Notes: generated by a model not told the origin, from the letters alone. DNA of 64,000 bases from Flavivirga sp. 57AJ16 (GCF_028736925.1 NZ_JAQZAT010000012.1:112810-176809); one strand, 5' to 3'. Positions 17,613-26,024 are shown, counted from the stretch's first letter. Numbers and translations are program-made.

Positions 17613-18638
17613 ATGATAAAGAACGATTTATTTTTAAGAGCATTAAAAGGAGAAACCGTTAATCGTCCACCCGTTTGGATGATGCGTCAAGCGGGGCGTT
17701 ATCTACCGGAATTTATTGCTATTCGCGAGAAATACGATTTCTTTACACGCTGTAGAACCCCAGAATTGGCCAGCGAAATTACGGTACAACCTATTCGCCG
17801 TTATGGCATGGATGCAGCCATTTTATTCAGTGATATTTTGGTCATTCCACAAGCTATGAATATTGAGGTACAGATGAAACCTAATTTTGGCCCGTATTTA
17901 CCAAACCCTGTACGGACTCAAAAAGATGTCGATCATGTTATTGTTCCAGATGTAACCGTAGAACTAGACTATGTATATCAAGCCATAAAAGCAACGAAAG
18001 AATTGCTTAATGATGAGATTCCCTTAATTGGATTTGCAGGCTCGCCGTGGACTATTTTATGCTATTGCGTACAAGGCCAGGGAAGCAAAACTTTTGATAA
18101 AGCTAAAGAATTTTGTTTTACCAATCCAATGGCAGCACACCAATTACTTCAAAAAATAACCGACACCACCATTGCTTATCTAAAAGAAAAGGTAAAAGCA
18201 GGTGTTAATGCCGTTCAAATATTCGATTCTTGGGGCGGCATGTTATCCCCTGTTGATTATCAAGAGTTCTCCTGGCAATATATCGATCAAATCATTGAAG
18301 CCTTAAAAGATGAGGCTCCAGTAATTGCTTTTGGTAAAGGCTGTTGGTTTGCACTGGGCGACATGGCAAAAAGTAATGCATCTGCTTTAGGTATAGACTG
18401 GACATGTTCAGCCAGAAATGCGCGTTATTTAACAGGTGGGAACGTGACTCTTCAGGGTAATTTCGATCCATCCCGTTTGCTATCACCACCTTCAGAAATA
18501 AAGAAAATGGTACACCAAATGATTAATGAATTTGGTAAAGACAAATACATTGTAAATTTAGGTCATGGTATTTTACCTAACATTCCGTTAGGTCACGCCA
18601 AAGCATTTATAGATGCGGTAAAAGAATTCCCATCCTAA
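17613..18638 (+). CDS. hemE: Uroporphyrinogen decarboxylase
   Basis: Decarboxylates the four acetate side chains of uroporphyrinogen III to give coproporphyrinogen III. The family signature [16 protein letters not shown] is at residues 18-33, and the second, [11 protein letters not shown], near residue 142. Length (341) is normal. Its product is the substrate of HemF encoded about 2 kb downstream. It is flanked by repeat elements on both sides, so the operon tolerates insertions at these junctions. Confidence 0.95.
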   Translation: MIKNDLFLRALKGETVNRPPVWMMRQAGRYLPEFIAIREKYDFFTRCRTPELASEITVQPIRRYGMDAAILFSDILVIPQAMNIEVQMKPNFGPYLPNPVRTQKDVDHVIVPDVTVELDYVYQAIKATKELLNDEIPLIGFAGSPWTILCYCVQGQGSKTFDKAKEFCFTNPMAAHQLLQKITDTTIAYLKEKVKAGVNAVQIFDSWGGMLSPVDYQEFSWQYIDQIIEALKDEAPVIAFGKGCWFALGDMAKSNASALGIDWTCSARNARYLTGGNVTLQGNFDPSRLLSPPSEIKKMVHQMINEFGKDKYIVNLGHGILPNIPLGHAKAFIDAVKEFPS

Positions 18639-18639
18639 C

Positions 18640-18753
18640 CTTCCCAAAGGGAAGGAACCAACATTCTTGGAAATTCTAAATATGTATTTGTAAATTTATG
18701 CTTAATTAATAACGATTTAAACCCCTTCTCCTTTGGAGAGGGCTAGGGAGAGG
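18640..18753. repeat. Palindrome-ended element between hemE and EI24 gene
   Basis: A perfect 7-bp-arm palindrome ccttcccaaagggaagg (18640-18656) opens the gap. A second hairpin, ccttctcc-ttt-ggagaggg (18724-18742), closes it. Paired end hairpins of this kind are seen in Bacteroidota intergenic repeats. The last bases, gggagagg, directly precede the ATG at 18754 and by chance resemble a Shine-Dalgarno sequence. Confidence 0.55.
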
Positions 18754-19509
18754 ATGATTAAAAACATAATATTAGGAATAAAGGCCTATTTCGGCGCTTT
18801 TAGTTTAATTTCTAAACTAAAACTATGGAAATATTTTGCAATTCCTATGCTTATAAGTTTTATAACAGCCATCATTATTTTTGCTTCAGCTTATGGGCTA
18901 TCCGATAACGTTGGCGTATTCATTTCAAAAATTTGGATTTGGGATTGGGGAAAGGAAACCTTTTCATCAATTAGCACTTTTATTGGAGGGCTCTTTATTA
19001 TTGTTATTGGATTAATCCTTTTCAAACATATCATTATGGCATTATCGGCGCCATTTATGAGCCCCGTATCCGAAAAAATAGAGGCCCATTTAACAGGACA
19101 TACGCAACACACACATAGAAACACAACATTTACACAACAACTTTGGCGCGGTATAAGAATTAATGGAAGGAACTTGTTTATGGAATTATCATTGACCATC
19201 CCCATACTGCTTTTAAAGTTTATACCTGTTATCAATATATTTTCAACCCTATTGCTCTTTTTAGTTCAGGCTTATTATGCTGGTTTTGGCAATATGGATT
19301 ATACACTAGAGCGCCATTTTAAATATCAGGAAAGCACTTCTTTTGTTAGAAAAAATCGCGGTTTGGCCATCGGTAACGGCATGGTATTTATCTTATTTTT
19401 ATTAATACCTGTTATTGGTGTTATATTCGTATTGCCACTATCTGTAACAGCAGCAACAACAAAAACAGTAGAGGCACTTCAATTAAAAACCAAACTTCAA
19501 AATGCTTAG
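18754..19509 (+). CDS. EI24-domain membrane protein
   Basis: An integral membrane protein with about four hydrophobic segments (roughly residues 25-50, 75-105, 140-175 and 205-235) of the EI24/CysZ-like family. Members are often found inside haem gene clusters of Flavobacteriia; the transported substrate, if any, is unknown. I start at ATG 18754; the TTG at 18733 lies inside a repeat hairpin. The end overlaps the following acetyltransferase by 8 bases. Confidence 0.8.
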   Translation: MIKNIILGIKAYFGAFSLISKLKLWKYFAIPMLISFITAIIIFASAYGLSDNVGVFISKIWIWDWGKETFSSISTFIGGLFIIVIGLILFKHIIMALSAPFMSPVSEKIEAHLTGHTQHTHRNTTFTQQLWRGIRINGRNLFMELSLTIPILLLKFIPVINIFSTLLLFLVQAYYAGFGNMDYTLERHFKYQESTSFVRKNRGLAIGNGMVFILFLLIPVIGVIFVLPLSVTAATTKTVEALQLKTKLQNA

Positions 19510-20092
19510 TTTTAATGGATATAGCTTAGAACCTATTCAACCACAAGACGCTTGGAATTTATGTCATTTTATTGTTGCAAATGAAGATCGATTAAAACGC
19601 TATTTCCCCAAAACATTAGAACAAAATTTAACCCCCGATTTATCCAAATTCTTTGTTCAAAAAAAAGTAAAACAATTTAATTTAAAAGAAGAATTATTGT
19701 TTACCATTAAAGAAAATAAGTCTGGTGAATTAGTTGGTCTGGTCTATATAAAAGAACTCAACTGGAATAAAAAGCAAGGTGAGTTTGCCTATTGCATTGG
19801 ATACCCTTATGAAAGAAAAGGAATCATCACTAAGGCTATTAGTACATTATCAGAATATGCCTTTATTAACTTAGGTCTGGAAACACTTCAAATTATTGTT
19901 CATAAAGACAATATAGCAAGTGTGAAAATTGCCGAAAAATGTCATTTTATTTGGAAAAGAACCTTGAATAATGCATTTACTCCTCCCGGAGAAAATCCAT
20001 TAAACATGGAATTATACGAATTATCCCGTAGAGACCTGTCAGGTTTTGAAAACCTGACAGGTCTCAACAGGTCGCATAAAATCAACAAATGA
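19502..20092 (+). CDS. GNAT family N-acetyltransferase (RimJ/RimL-like) with REP-encoded tail
   Basis: Acetyl-CoA-dependent transferase, about 175 residues of GNAT fold with the acetyl-CoA loop in the GYPYERKGIITKA segment near residue 97. The last residues (RDLSGFENLTGLNRSHKINK) are encoded by the REP palindrome at 20031-20065 and what follows. They show no GNAT similarity, so the C-terminus was probably rewritten by a REP insertion. Its stop overlaps the next ATG (ATGA), so translation of RAYT::HemF is likely coupled to it. Acceptor substrate unknown. Confidence 0.85.
   Translation: MLSFNGYSLEPIQPQDAWNLCHFIVANEDRLKRYFPKTLEQNLTPDLSKFFVQKKVKQFNLKEELLFTIKENKSGELVGLVYIKELNWNKKQGEFAYCIGYPYERKGIITKAISTLSEYAFINLGLETLQIIVHKDNIASVKIAEKCHFIWKRTLNNAFTPPGENPLNMELYELSRRDLSGFENLTGLNRSHKINK
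20031..20065. repeat. REP palindrome upstream of RAYT
   Basis: A 35-base perfect palindrome with 17-bp arms around a single central G, built on gacctgtcaggtttt and its complement. A half-site (caggtc) follows at 20068. It lies inside the 3' end of the GNAT gene. Confidence 0.85.
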
Positions 20093-21567
20093 AACAAGAA
20101 AAAATAGAAAAAGACTATTATTACCATATCTTCAATAGAGGAATTAATAGCGGTATTATTTTTCAAAACGAAGATAATAAGTCTTATTTCTTAAAGTTAA
20201 TTAAAAAACACTTAACGGGTAAAGTGAATATTCTGGCTTATTGTTTAATGGATAATCATTTTCATTTGGTTGTTAAAATTCTTGAAGAAGAATCAATCGT
20301 TACGCAAGCTTTTTCTAATCTTTTCAATGCTTACGCTAAAACATATAATAAACAACAGAATAGAACGGGAACGCTTTTTGAAAGACCATATAAAAGGATT
20401 CACATTCAAAATGAAGACTATTTAAAAAGGCTTATTCTTTATGTCCATAAAAATCCAGAGAATCATCATATAGTTAAACGTTTTGAAAACTATGAATTCT
20501 CATCATATAAAAACTACCTCAATGATAATAATACTATTGTTACAAATAAATCATATATTTTAAATCTTTTTAACGATTTGGAAAATTTTAAATATGCTCA
20601 TAACTCAGACCTGTCAGATTTCGAAAATCTGACAGGTATTAATGACACAATCAAACCAAAAACAATCAAGTCCAAATTTTATAAATACATACAAGGTTTA
20701 CAGGACCGCATCACATCAAAACTTGAAACCATTGATGGCAAAGCCACATTTAAAGAAGACCTATGGAAACGAACAGAAGGTGGCGGTGGACGTACCCGAG
20801 TTATTGAAAACGGACGTGTTTTTGAAAAAGGCGGTGTAAATATTTCTGGTGTTCATGGTAAACTTCCAAAATCAATGCAATCTTATTTTAAAGTAGGTGA
20901 TGTCGACTTTTTCGCCTGCGGATTAAGTTTGGTTTTACATCCTAAAAGTCCCATGGTACCTACAGTGCATGCTAACTGGCGCTATTTTGAAATGTATGAT
21001 AAGCAAGGGGACATAATTGATAGTTGGTTTGGGGGCGGACAAGATTTAACCCCTTATTATTTGTTTGAAGACGATGCCAAACATTTTCATCAAACCTGTA
21101 AATCGGCTTGCGACAAACACAATCCCGAATTTTATCCAAAATACAAAGCACGTTGTGACGACTATTTTTATAATGCACATCGTAATGAAGGTAGGGGTAT
21201 TGGTGGTTTATTTTTCGACTATTGCAAAGCTTCAGAAACCATGACCATGGAAAATTGGTATCATTTTGTAACCGAAGTTGGAGATAGCTTCTTGCATGCT
21301 TATGTGCCCATTGTTGAAAAAAGACAAGCATTAGAATATACAGAAGCACAACGAAATTGGCAAGAAATTCGTCGCGGACGTTATGTCGAGTTTAATTTGG
21401 TGCACGATAAAGGAACTCTTTTTGGGCTAAAAACCAACGGCCGTATAGAAAGCATTCTAATGAGCTTACCCCCTCATGTACAATGGGTTTATGACCATCA
21501 ACCTGAAGCTGGAAGTGACGAAGAAAAATTAATTGAAATACTACAAAACCCTAAAGACTGGGTTTAA
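20089..21567 (+). CDS. hemF: REP-associated tyrosine transposase fused in frame to coproporphyrinogen III oxidase
   Basis: A 492-residue reading frame with two unrelated parts. Residues 1 to about 170 form a RAYT (Y1_Tnp): the metal-binding HFH at 57-59 (MDNHFHLVV) and a candidate catalytic Tyr101 in FERPYKRI, followed by YVHKNPENH. Residues 174-184 are translated REP. Residues 193-492 are a full-length aerobic HemF (EGGGGRTRVIENG, VPTVHANWRYFE, RGRYVEFNLVHDKGTLFGL), which decarboxylates coproporphyrinogen III using oxygen. HemF's usual Met position is Ile193 (ATC, 20665), and no ATG, GTG or TTG in this frame lies near it. The only nearby ATG (20642) is out of frame. HemF is therefore probably made only as the fusion, unless processed or started at ATC/ATT. 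Confidence 0.9.
   Translation: MKQEKIEKDYYYHIFNRGINSGIIFQNEDNKSYFLKLIKKHLTGKVNILAYCLMDNHFHLVVKILEEESIVTQAFSNLFNAYAKTYNKQQNRTGTLFERPYKRIHIQNEDYLKRLILYVHKNPENHHIVKRFENYEFSSYKNYLNDNNTIVTNKSYILNLFNDLENFKYAHNSDLSDFENLTGINDTIKPKTIKSKFYKYIQGLQDRITSKLETIDGKATFKEDLWKRTEGGGGRTRVIENGRVFEKGGVNISGVHGKLPKSMQSYFKVGDVDFFACGLSLVLHPKSPMVPTVHANWRYFEMYDKQGDIIDSWFGGGQDLTPYYLFEDDAKHFHQTCKSACDKHNPEFYPKYKARCDDYFYNAHRNEGRGIGGLFFDYCKASETMTMENWYHFVTEVGDSFLHAYVPIVEKRQALEYTEAQRNWQEIRRGRYVEFNLVHDKGTLFGLKTNGRIESILMSLPPHVQWVYDHQPEAGSDEEKLIEILQNPKDWV
20609..20637. repeat. REP palindrome between RAYT and HemF parts
   Basis: Perfect 13-bp arms, acctgtcagattt and aaatctgacaggt, around a 3-base centre. It is closely related to the REP at 20031-20065, with the same acctgtcag head. 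It is read in frame as part of the fusion protein. Confidence 0.85.
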
Positions 21568-21611
21568 TTAATAAATATTTAGACCTGTCTAGTCCGTAAA
21601 ATTAAAAAAAC

Positions 21612-22604
21612 ATGTTCCCACTAAAAAGAAACCGCAGATTAAGAACCAACGAAGCCATTCGCTCCTTAGTTAGAGAAACTATTATAACGCCTAATGATTT
21701 TTTAGTACCCCTTTTTATCGTTGAAGGTAAAGGTGTTAAAGAAGAAATCACTTCAATGCCAAATTATTACAGATATAGTCTAGACTTACTCGAAAATGAA
21801 GTAAAAGAATTATGGTCGTTAGGGTTAAAATCGGTGCTACTGTTCGTAAAAGTACCAGATAACCTAAAAGACAACAAAGGCCTAGAAGCTTTAAATCCAA
21901 ATGGATTGATGCAACGTGCTATTAAAACGGTTAAAAATGTATGCCCGGGAATGCTTGTGATGACCGATGTGGCACTAGACCCTTATTCGGCTTACGGGCA
22001 CGACGGCATTATTGAGAACGGAAAAATCTTAAATGATAAAACCGTTGATGTTTTAAGTGAAATGAGTGTCTCACACGCCCAAGCTGGTGCTGATTTTGTA
22101 GCGCCAAGCGATATGATGGACGGTCGGATCCTTTCTATTCGTGAAGCCCTGGAAGATGAAGGTTTTACAGATACAGGTATTATGAGCTACTCAGCAAAAT
22201 ATGCCTCAGCATTTTACGGACCATTTCGAGATGCATTGGATTCTGCCCCTGTGGACTTAATCAATATTCCCAAAGACAAAAAAACCTATCAAATGGATTA
22301 TACTAATCGCTTTGAAGCTATTAGAGAAACCGAAATGGATATAGATGAAGGTGCAGATATTGTTATGGTAAAACCTGGATTATGCTATTTAGACATCGTA
22401 AGAGAAATTAAAAATGACGTCGATGTTCCTGTTGCCGTATATCAAGTTTCTGGTGAATATGCCATGTTAAAAGCTGCTGCGGAAAAAGGCTGGCTAGAAC
22501 ATGATGCCGTCATGATGGAACAAATTACTGCTATAAAACGTGCCGGTGCCGACATCATAGCCTCATACTTTGCTAAAGATGTAGTTAAAATTTTAAATAC
22601 TTAA
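21612..22604 (+). CDS. hemB: Delta-aminolevulinic acid dehydratase (porphobilinogen synthase)
   Basis: Condenses two 5-aminolevulinate molecules to porphobilinogen. The Schiff-base lysines lie in the MSYSAKYASAFYGPFRDA and VMVKPGLCYLDI segments (about residues 193 and 252). Metal-site residues follow the DPYSAYGHDGI pattern without the Cys cluster, suggesting the magnesium-type enzyme. Length (330) is normal. It is the last haem gene in the operon; the hairpin at 22657 ends the transcript. Confidence 0.95.
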   Translation: MFPLKRNRRLRTNEAIRSLVRETIITPNDFLVPLFIVEGKGVKEEITSMPNYYRYSLDLLENEVKELWSLGLKSVLLFVKVPDNLKDNKGLEALNPNGLMQRAIKTVKNVCPGMLVMTDVALDPYSAYGHDGIIENGKILNDKTVDVLSEMSVSHAQAGADFVAPSDMMDGRILSIREALEDEGFTDTGIMSYSAKYASAFYGPFRDALDSAPVDLINIPKDKKTYQMDYTNRFEAIRETEMDIDEGADIVMVKPGLCYLDIVREIKNDVDVPVAVYQVSGEYAMLKAAAEKGWLEHDAVMMEQITAIKRAGADIIASYFAKDVVKILNT

Positions 22605-22656
22605 TGACTTCCTTGCTGCCCGAGAGATGCTAAAGAGGTTCTTAAATAAAAGAGAC

Positions 22657-22693
22657 AAACCAATCTACTAAATATGGTAGATTGGTTTATTCT
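22657..22693. terminator. Bidirectional terminator between hemB and the next, convergent gene
   Basis: A perfect 12-bp stem: aaaccaatctac (22657-22668) with gtagattggttt (22677-22688) around an 8-base loop. It lies between convergent genes and suits termination of the haem operon. Confidence 0.7.
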
Positions 22694-23411
22694 ATTTTAC
22701 CTCAGCAGCCAATAGCTCCTTCGCATTTCCAATATCAACTTTATAGTCATAAAGCTTTGGAATATTAATTGATTTAGTCACTGTATCTTCTTTATGGGAA
22801 ATTAGTTTTAAAATAACTGTTTTATTCTCTGCAAATTTAGCCTCAAGCGTGATCTTATCTTCTCCTTTTATTTTAGTCACTTTAAGTTTTTGCGTTTTCT
22901 TATATGCTTTTAAATTCTCATCCTCATAGCTTAAAATTTTATCCGCTCGTTTCTCAATTTTTTCTTGCCTTTCCCGCTCTTTTTTTTCTATATTAATATG
23001 ATATAGAGCCAAAGTCCCTCCAATTAAAATAGTTATAGTTGCCAAAGCAACCCATCTTTTAGCTTCAATGATATCTTTTTTTAAACCTAAGACTAATTTT
23101 CCGTAAGCATTATTAATTTGTAATGGGCTTCTTAAATCCAGCTCCTCTAATTGTGCATTTTGTCCTACGGATATTTTAAACATCGCTAAAAAAAGGATAA
23201 TGTATGGTAAAACAAAAACTAAATAAACCTTAACATTAGTAGTTGAGGTGATTAAATTGGCAGTCAAGCCAATAATGGTGTAAAACCCCACTAAAGCTTT
23301 TAAATAAACACTATAGTTTGTTAAATGACGATTGAGATTGATAAATGTATTATTAACGATATCTTGGCCTTTGGCAAGCCAAAAACTATCAAAATCTTTT
23401 AAGTCTCTCAT
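22692..23411 (-). CDS. Hypothetical membrane protein with coiled-coil segment
   Basis: I do not recognise the family. Three hydrophobic segments are visible (about residues 36-55, 62-82 and 118-136), followed by a charged, helix-forming stretch (KKERERQEKIEKRADKI) and a beta-rich C-terminal part of about 65 residues. It starts one base after the stop of the small cysteine protein upstream, so the two form an operon. Membrane role unknown. Confidence 0.65.
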   Translation of the reverse strand: MRDLKDFDSFWLAKGQDIVNNTFINLNRHLTNYSVYLKALVGFYTIIGLTANLITSTTNVKVYLVFVLPYIILFLAMFKISVGQNAQLEELDLRSPLQINNAYGKLVLGLKKDIIEAKRWVALATITILIGGTLALYHINIEKKERERQEKIEKRADKILSYEDENLKAYKKTQKLKVTKIKGEDKITLEAKFAENKTVILKLISHKEDTVTKSINIPKLYDYKVDIGNAKELLAAEVK

Positions 23412-23412
23412 T

Positions 23413-23652
23413 TTACTTCTTCTTTAAATACACTCTTTGGCTATGTCCACAAGCACATTTAATAACTATATAGTCATCAATTATATTGGTTTTAGCTATA
23501 TCATTATGTTTAGAGAGATTAAATTCTATTTCTCCAACTGGTCTACTAACAACAGTATATATTGAAGAAATAATAACACTAAATGTTTCATTACAATCAT
23601 TTTTTGCACAAATAACTTCTACAAGCTCATAAGATGGTTTTTTGGTTGTCAT
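23413..23652 (-). CDS. Small cysteine-motif protein, possible zinc ribbon
   Basis: A 79-residue protein with C-x4-C near residue 14 (VICAKNDCNETF) and C-x-C near residue 67 (IKCACGHSQ). The spacing fits a rubredoxin- or ribbon-like zinc site. The Lys-rich end follows directly. It is cotranscribed with the membrane protein at 22692-23411. I cannot assign a function. Confidence 0.6.
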   Translation of the reverse strand: MTTKKPSYELVEVICAKNDCNETFSVIISSIYTVVSRPVGEIEFNLSKHNDIAKTNIIDDYIVIKCACGHSQRVYLKKK

Positions 23653-23786
23653 AAATTTACTTTTTTAAATTATGCTATTAAATCAAAAAAAAAAATTAAA
23701 AGAAAAGGACTATACCAACCAACAGTATTTCCTTACACAATTTACAAAATAAATTTTGACTATTTTAGCAATTAAATTAATTTTTA

Positions 23787-24857
23787 ATGAGTGCATTAAT
23801 TTTTTGGGCCACAATTTCTATCTTCTTCTCTTTTTTATGTTCTATACTCGAAGCTGTTCTGTTAACTGTTACTCCAACATTTATAAACGTTAAAAAGCAA
23901 GAAGGAAAAGAATATGCATTTACTTTAGAACGCTTAAAAAAAGATGTCGACAAGCCTTTAATTGCCATACTCACTTTAAATACGATTGCGCACACGCTGG
24001 GAGCCATGATGGTTGGTATTCAAGCAGAAAAACTACCCTATAAAATAGAACTAGCTGGCATTAATACTGTTGGGGTTGTTTCGGCTATTATGACTTTATT
24101 AATTTTAGTTGCTTCAGAAATTATTCCAAAAACCATTGGGGCAACTTATTGGAAAAACTTGGCCAATTTCACTTCAAAAGCATTAACTCTTTTAATTTTT
24201 CCTTTAAAATGGACAGGTATTTTATGGCTTTTGCAACTCACCACCAAGCTTATTGGAGGTAAAAGCCATGGAAGTGTTTTAAGTCGCGAGGATTTTCATG
24301 CCATGGCGGATATGGCTCATGAAGAAGGCGTGTTTCAAGAAAATGAAAGTACGATTATTAAAAATTTATTGACTTTCAAGGAGGTTTTAGCGAAAGATAT
24401 CATGACTCCCAGAACCGTTATGCTAACAGTAGATCAAAATACAACTGTCGAAGATTTTTTTAATGAAAATATAAACCTTCGTTTTTCAAGAATCCCTATT
24501 TACTCAAACGACCCAGATAACATCATAGGATTAGTGCTTAAGGACGAAGTTTTTAAAGAAATGGCACTGAGTCATGGAGACAAAAAATTATCTGATCTAA
24601 AACGACATATTATTATTGTTAACCGTAATCTCCCCATTCCTAACTTGTTTGAGCAGTTAGTTGATAGCAGAAACCATATGGCTTTAGTTGTTGACGAATA
24701 TGGCTCTGTAAGTGGTTTAGTAACTATGGAAGATGTTATTGAAACACTTTTAGGCTTAGAGATTATGGATGAAAGCGATAACGTTTCCGACCTTCAACAT
24801 CTTGCACGTAAAAGCTGGGAAGCCAGAGCTAAAAAATTAGGTATTTTAGATGAATAA
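23787..24857 (+). CDS. CNNM/CorC family transporter (DUF21 plus CBS pair)
   Basis: The N-terminal half (about 1-180) has four hydrophobic helices of the DUF21/CNNM domain, which moves magnesium or related ions. Residues about 195-320 hold two CBS domains (PRTVMLTVDQNTTVEDF and HMALVVDEYGSVSGLVTMEDVIE). The C-terminal CorC_HlyC domain is missing, making it a short form. It lies upstream of ogt with a 12-base gap. Older annotations call the family haemolysins. Confidence 0.85.
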   Translation: MSALIFWATISIFFSFLCSILEAVLLTVTPTFINVKKQEGKEYAFTLERLKKDVDKPLIAILTLNTIAHTLGAMMVGIQAEKLPYKIELAGINTVGVVSAIMTLLILVASEIIPKTIGATYWKNLANFTSKALTLLIFPLKWTGILWLLQLTTKLIGGKSHGSVLSREDFHAMADMAHEEGVFQENESTIIKNLLTFKEVLAKDIMTPRTVMLTVDQNTTVEDFFNENINLRFSRIPIYSNDPDNIIGLVLKDEVFKEMALSHGDKKLSDLKRHIIIVNRNLPIPNLFEQLVDSRNHMALVVDEYGSVSGLVTMEDVIETLLGLEIMDESDNVSDLQHLARKSWEARAKKLGILDE

Positions 24858-24869
24858 TAATGAAAAACA

Positions 24870-25445
24870 ATGGAAACCTGCATCATTCGATCACCTTTAG
24901 GTTACACAAAAATAGAAGGAGATATTAACGGTATCACTTCTGTAAATGTTTTAAATAATATAAACTTCTCCGAAGAAGAATCGAATAAATTGTCCTTCCT
25001 GCCTTTCGACTTCCTGCCCGTCCGGCAGGCGGGCGCTCAAGATAAACTTCAGCAAAAATCAAAAGAAAATTTAACGGATATTATCCCTGTAGAATTAGAA
25101 GACTGTGTATGCCAGCTCAAAGAATATTTTGAAGGCAAGCGTAGCCAATTCAATCTAAAGTTGAATCCTCAAGGCACCGAATTTCAAAAAAAAGTATGGA
25201 AACAGCTTGAACAAATTCCCTATGGTAAAACACTTTCTTATTTAGAATTATCAAAACAACTAGGTGATGTAAAAGCCATTCGTGCTGTAGCAAACGCCAA
25301 TGGGAAAAATCCACTTTGGATTATTGTGCCTTGTCATCGTGTTATAGGTAGCGATGGTAGTTTAACAGGATATGCTGGCGGCTTGCATCGTAAAAAATGG
25401 TTGCTAGAACATGAAAGCCCTTACAAACAACAATCCCTTTTTTAA
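24870..25445 (+). CDS. ogt: Methylated-DNA-protein cysteine methyltransferase with in-frame repeat insertion
   Basis: Repairs O6-alkylguanine by transferring the alkyl group to Cys155 in IIVPCHRVIG. The recognition helix (SYLELSKQLGDVKAIRAVANA) precedes it, and a C-terminal YAGGLHRKKWLLEHE follows. At 191 residues it is longer than the usual form by about 20. Residues 41-61 (SFLPFDFLPVRQAGAQDKLQQ region) are encoded by a dispersed intergenic repeat in reverse orientation. The insertion is in frame and outside the catalytic domain, so activity is likely kept. Confidence 0.9.
   Translation: METCIIRSPLGYTKIEGDINGITSVNVLNNINFSEEESNKLSFLPFDFLPVRQAGAQDKLQQKSKENLTDIIPVELEDCVCQLKEYFEGKRSQFNLKLNPQGTEFQKKVWKQLEQIPYGKTLSYLELSKQLGDVKAIRAVANANGKNPLWIIVPCHRVIGSDGSLTGYAGGLHRKKWLLEHESPYKQQSLF
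24991..25054 (-). repeat. Dispersed repeat inside ogt coding sequence
   Basis: Read on the minus strand it contains gaagtttatcttgagcg and gaaaggcaggaa, both identical to the element at 53007-53111. A GC-rich palindromic insert (cctgcccgtccggcaggcg core) lies between these two blocks, so one repeat seems nested in another. Confidence 0.7.
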
Positions 25446-25447
25446 AA

Positions 25448-25969
25448 ATGTACAGAACGCTTACTAAAATCTTAAAAACCTTTTTAACGGATGCTCAAAT
25501 CTATAAATATGGATTTAATTGGTCGCCTATGTATAGACGTACAACTGCTAAAGTAATTAAGGTTTCCAGTAATTTATTGTATGTTAAAATAGCTATTCCA
25601 TTAAGTATAAAAAACAAAAACTACGTAGGCTCCATATTTGGAGGCAGTCTCTTTTCTGCTACCGACCCTATCTATATGATTCAACTTATAAACATTTTAG
25701 GGGATCATTATATTGTTTGGGATAAAGACGCTACCATAAGATATAAACGCCCTGCTAAAGAAAATGTTTATGCAGCGTTCTCTTTTTCATCTGAAGAGAT
25801 CGAGAACATTAAAGTTCAAGTTGCTCAAAATGGTGAATTAAATTTGACAAAAACTGTTCATATAACAAATAAGGATGGTGTTGTTTTTGCAGAGGTCATT
25901 AAAACCATTTATGTGGCAGACAAAACTTTTTATAAAGAAAAACGGCAGTTAAAGGCAAATAAAAAATAA
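25448..25969 (+). CDS. DUF4442-type hotdog-fold thioesterase-like protein
   Basis: A 173-residue protein with the DUF4442 pattern: KNYVGSIFGGSLFSATDPIY near residue 57 and the IRYKRPAKE segment near residue 97, as in hotdog-fold acyl-CoA thioesterases. It lies 2 bases after the ogt stop, so it is cotranscribed. Substrate unknown, and the fold assignment is from motif memory. Confidence 0.75.
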   Translation: MYRTLTKILKTFLTDAQIYKYGFNWSPMYRRTTAKVIKVSSNLLYVKIAIPLSIKNKNYVGSIFGGSLFSATDPIYMIQLINILGDHYIVWDKDATIRYKRPAKENVYAAFSFSSEEIENIKVQVAQNGELNLTKTVHITNKDGVVFAEVIKTIYVADKTFYKEKRQLKANKK

Positions 25970-26024
25970 GCTTATTTTTTTCGTATAGAATTTTCTTATC
26001 TTTAGTTTCAATAAACTCATATAA

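Larger units (their letters stand above)
20031..20640 (+). mobile_element. REP-RAYT-REP cassette inserted between GNAT gene and hemF
   Basis: A Y1 (HUH) transposase domain with a related palindrome at each end. REP-associated tyrosine transposases are typically single-copy genes bounded by REPs that they act on. Here the cassette lies within an operon and is open at its 3' side: no stop codon separates it from hemF. Both REPs are translated, as DLSGFENLTG and DLSDFENLTG. Confidence 0.8.

Noticed and set aside
18745..18753. Shine-Dalgarno site for the EI24 gene
   Set aside because: gggagagg belongs to the repeat hairpin end, and Bacteroidota rarely use Shine-Dalgarno pairing.
20642..20839. 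ATG-started frame as a separate HemF start
   Set aside because: It is in a different frame from HemF and encodes no HemF sequence; it overlaps the fusion as a shadow.
20089..21567. RAYT::HemF as an assembly error
   Set aside because: The frame is open across the junction, both REPs are intact and both neighbours read normally. It cannot be excluded without reads, but nothing in the sequence suggests it.
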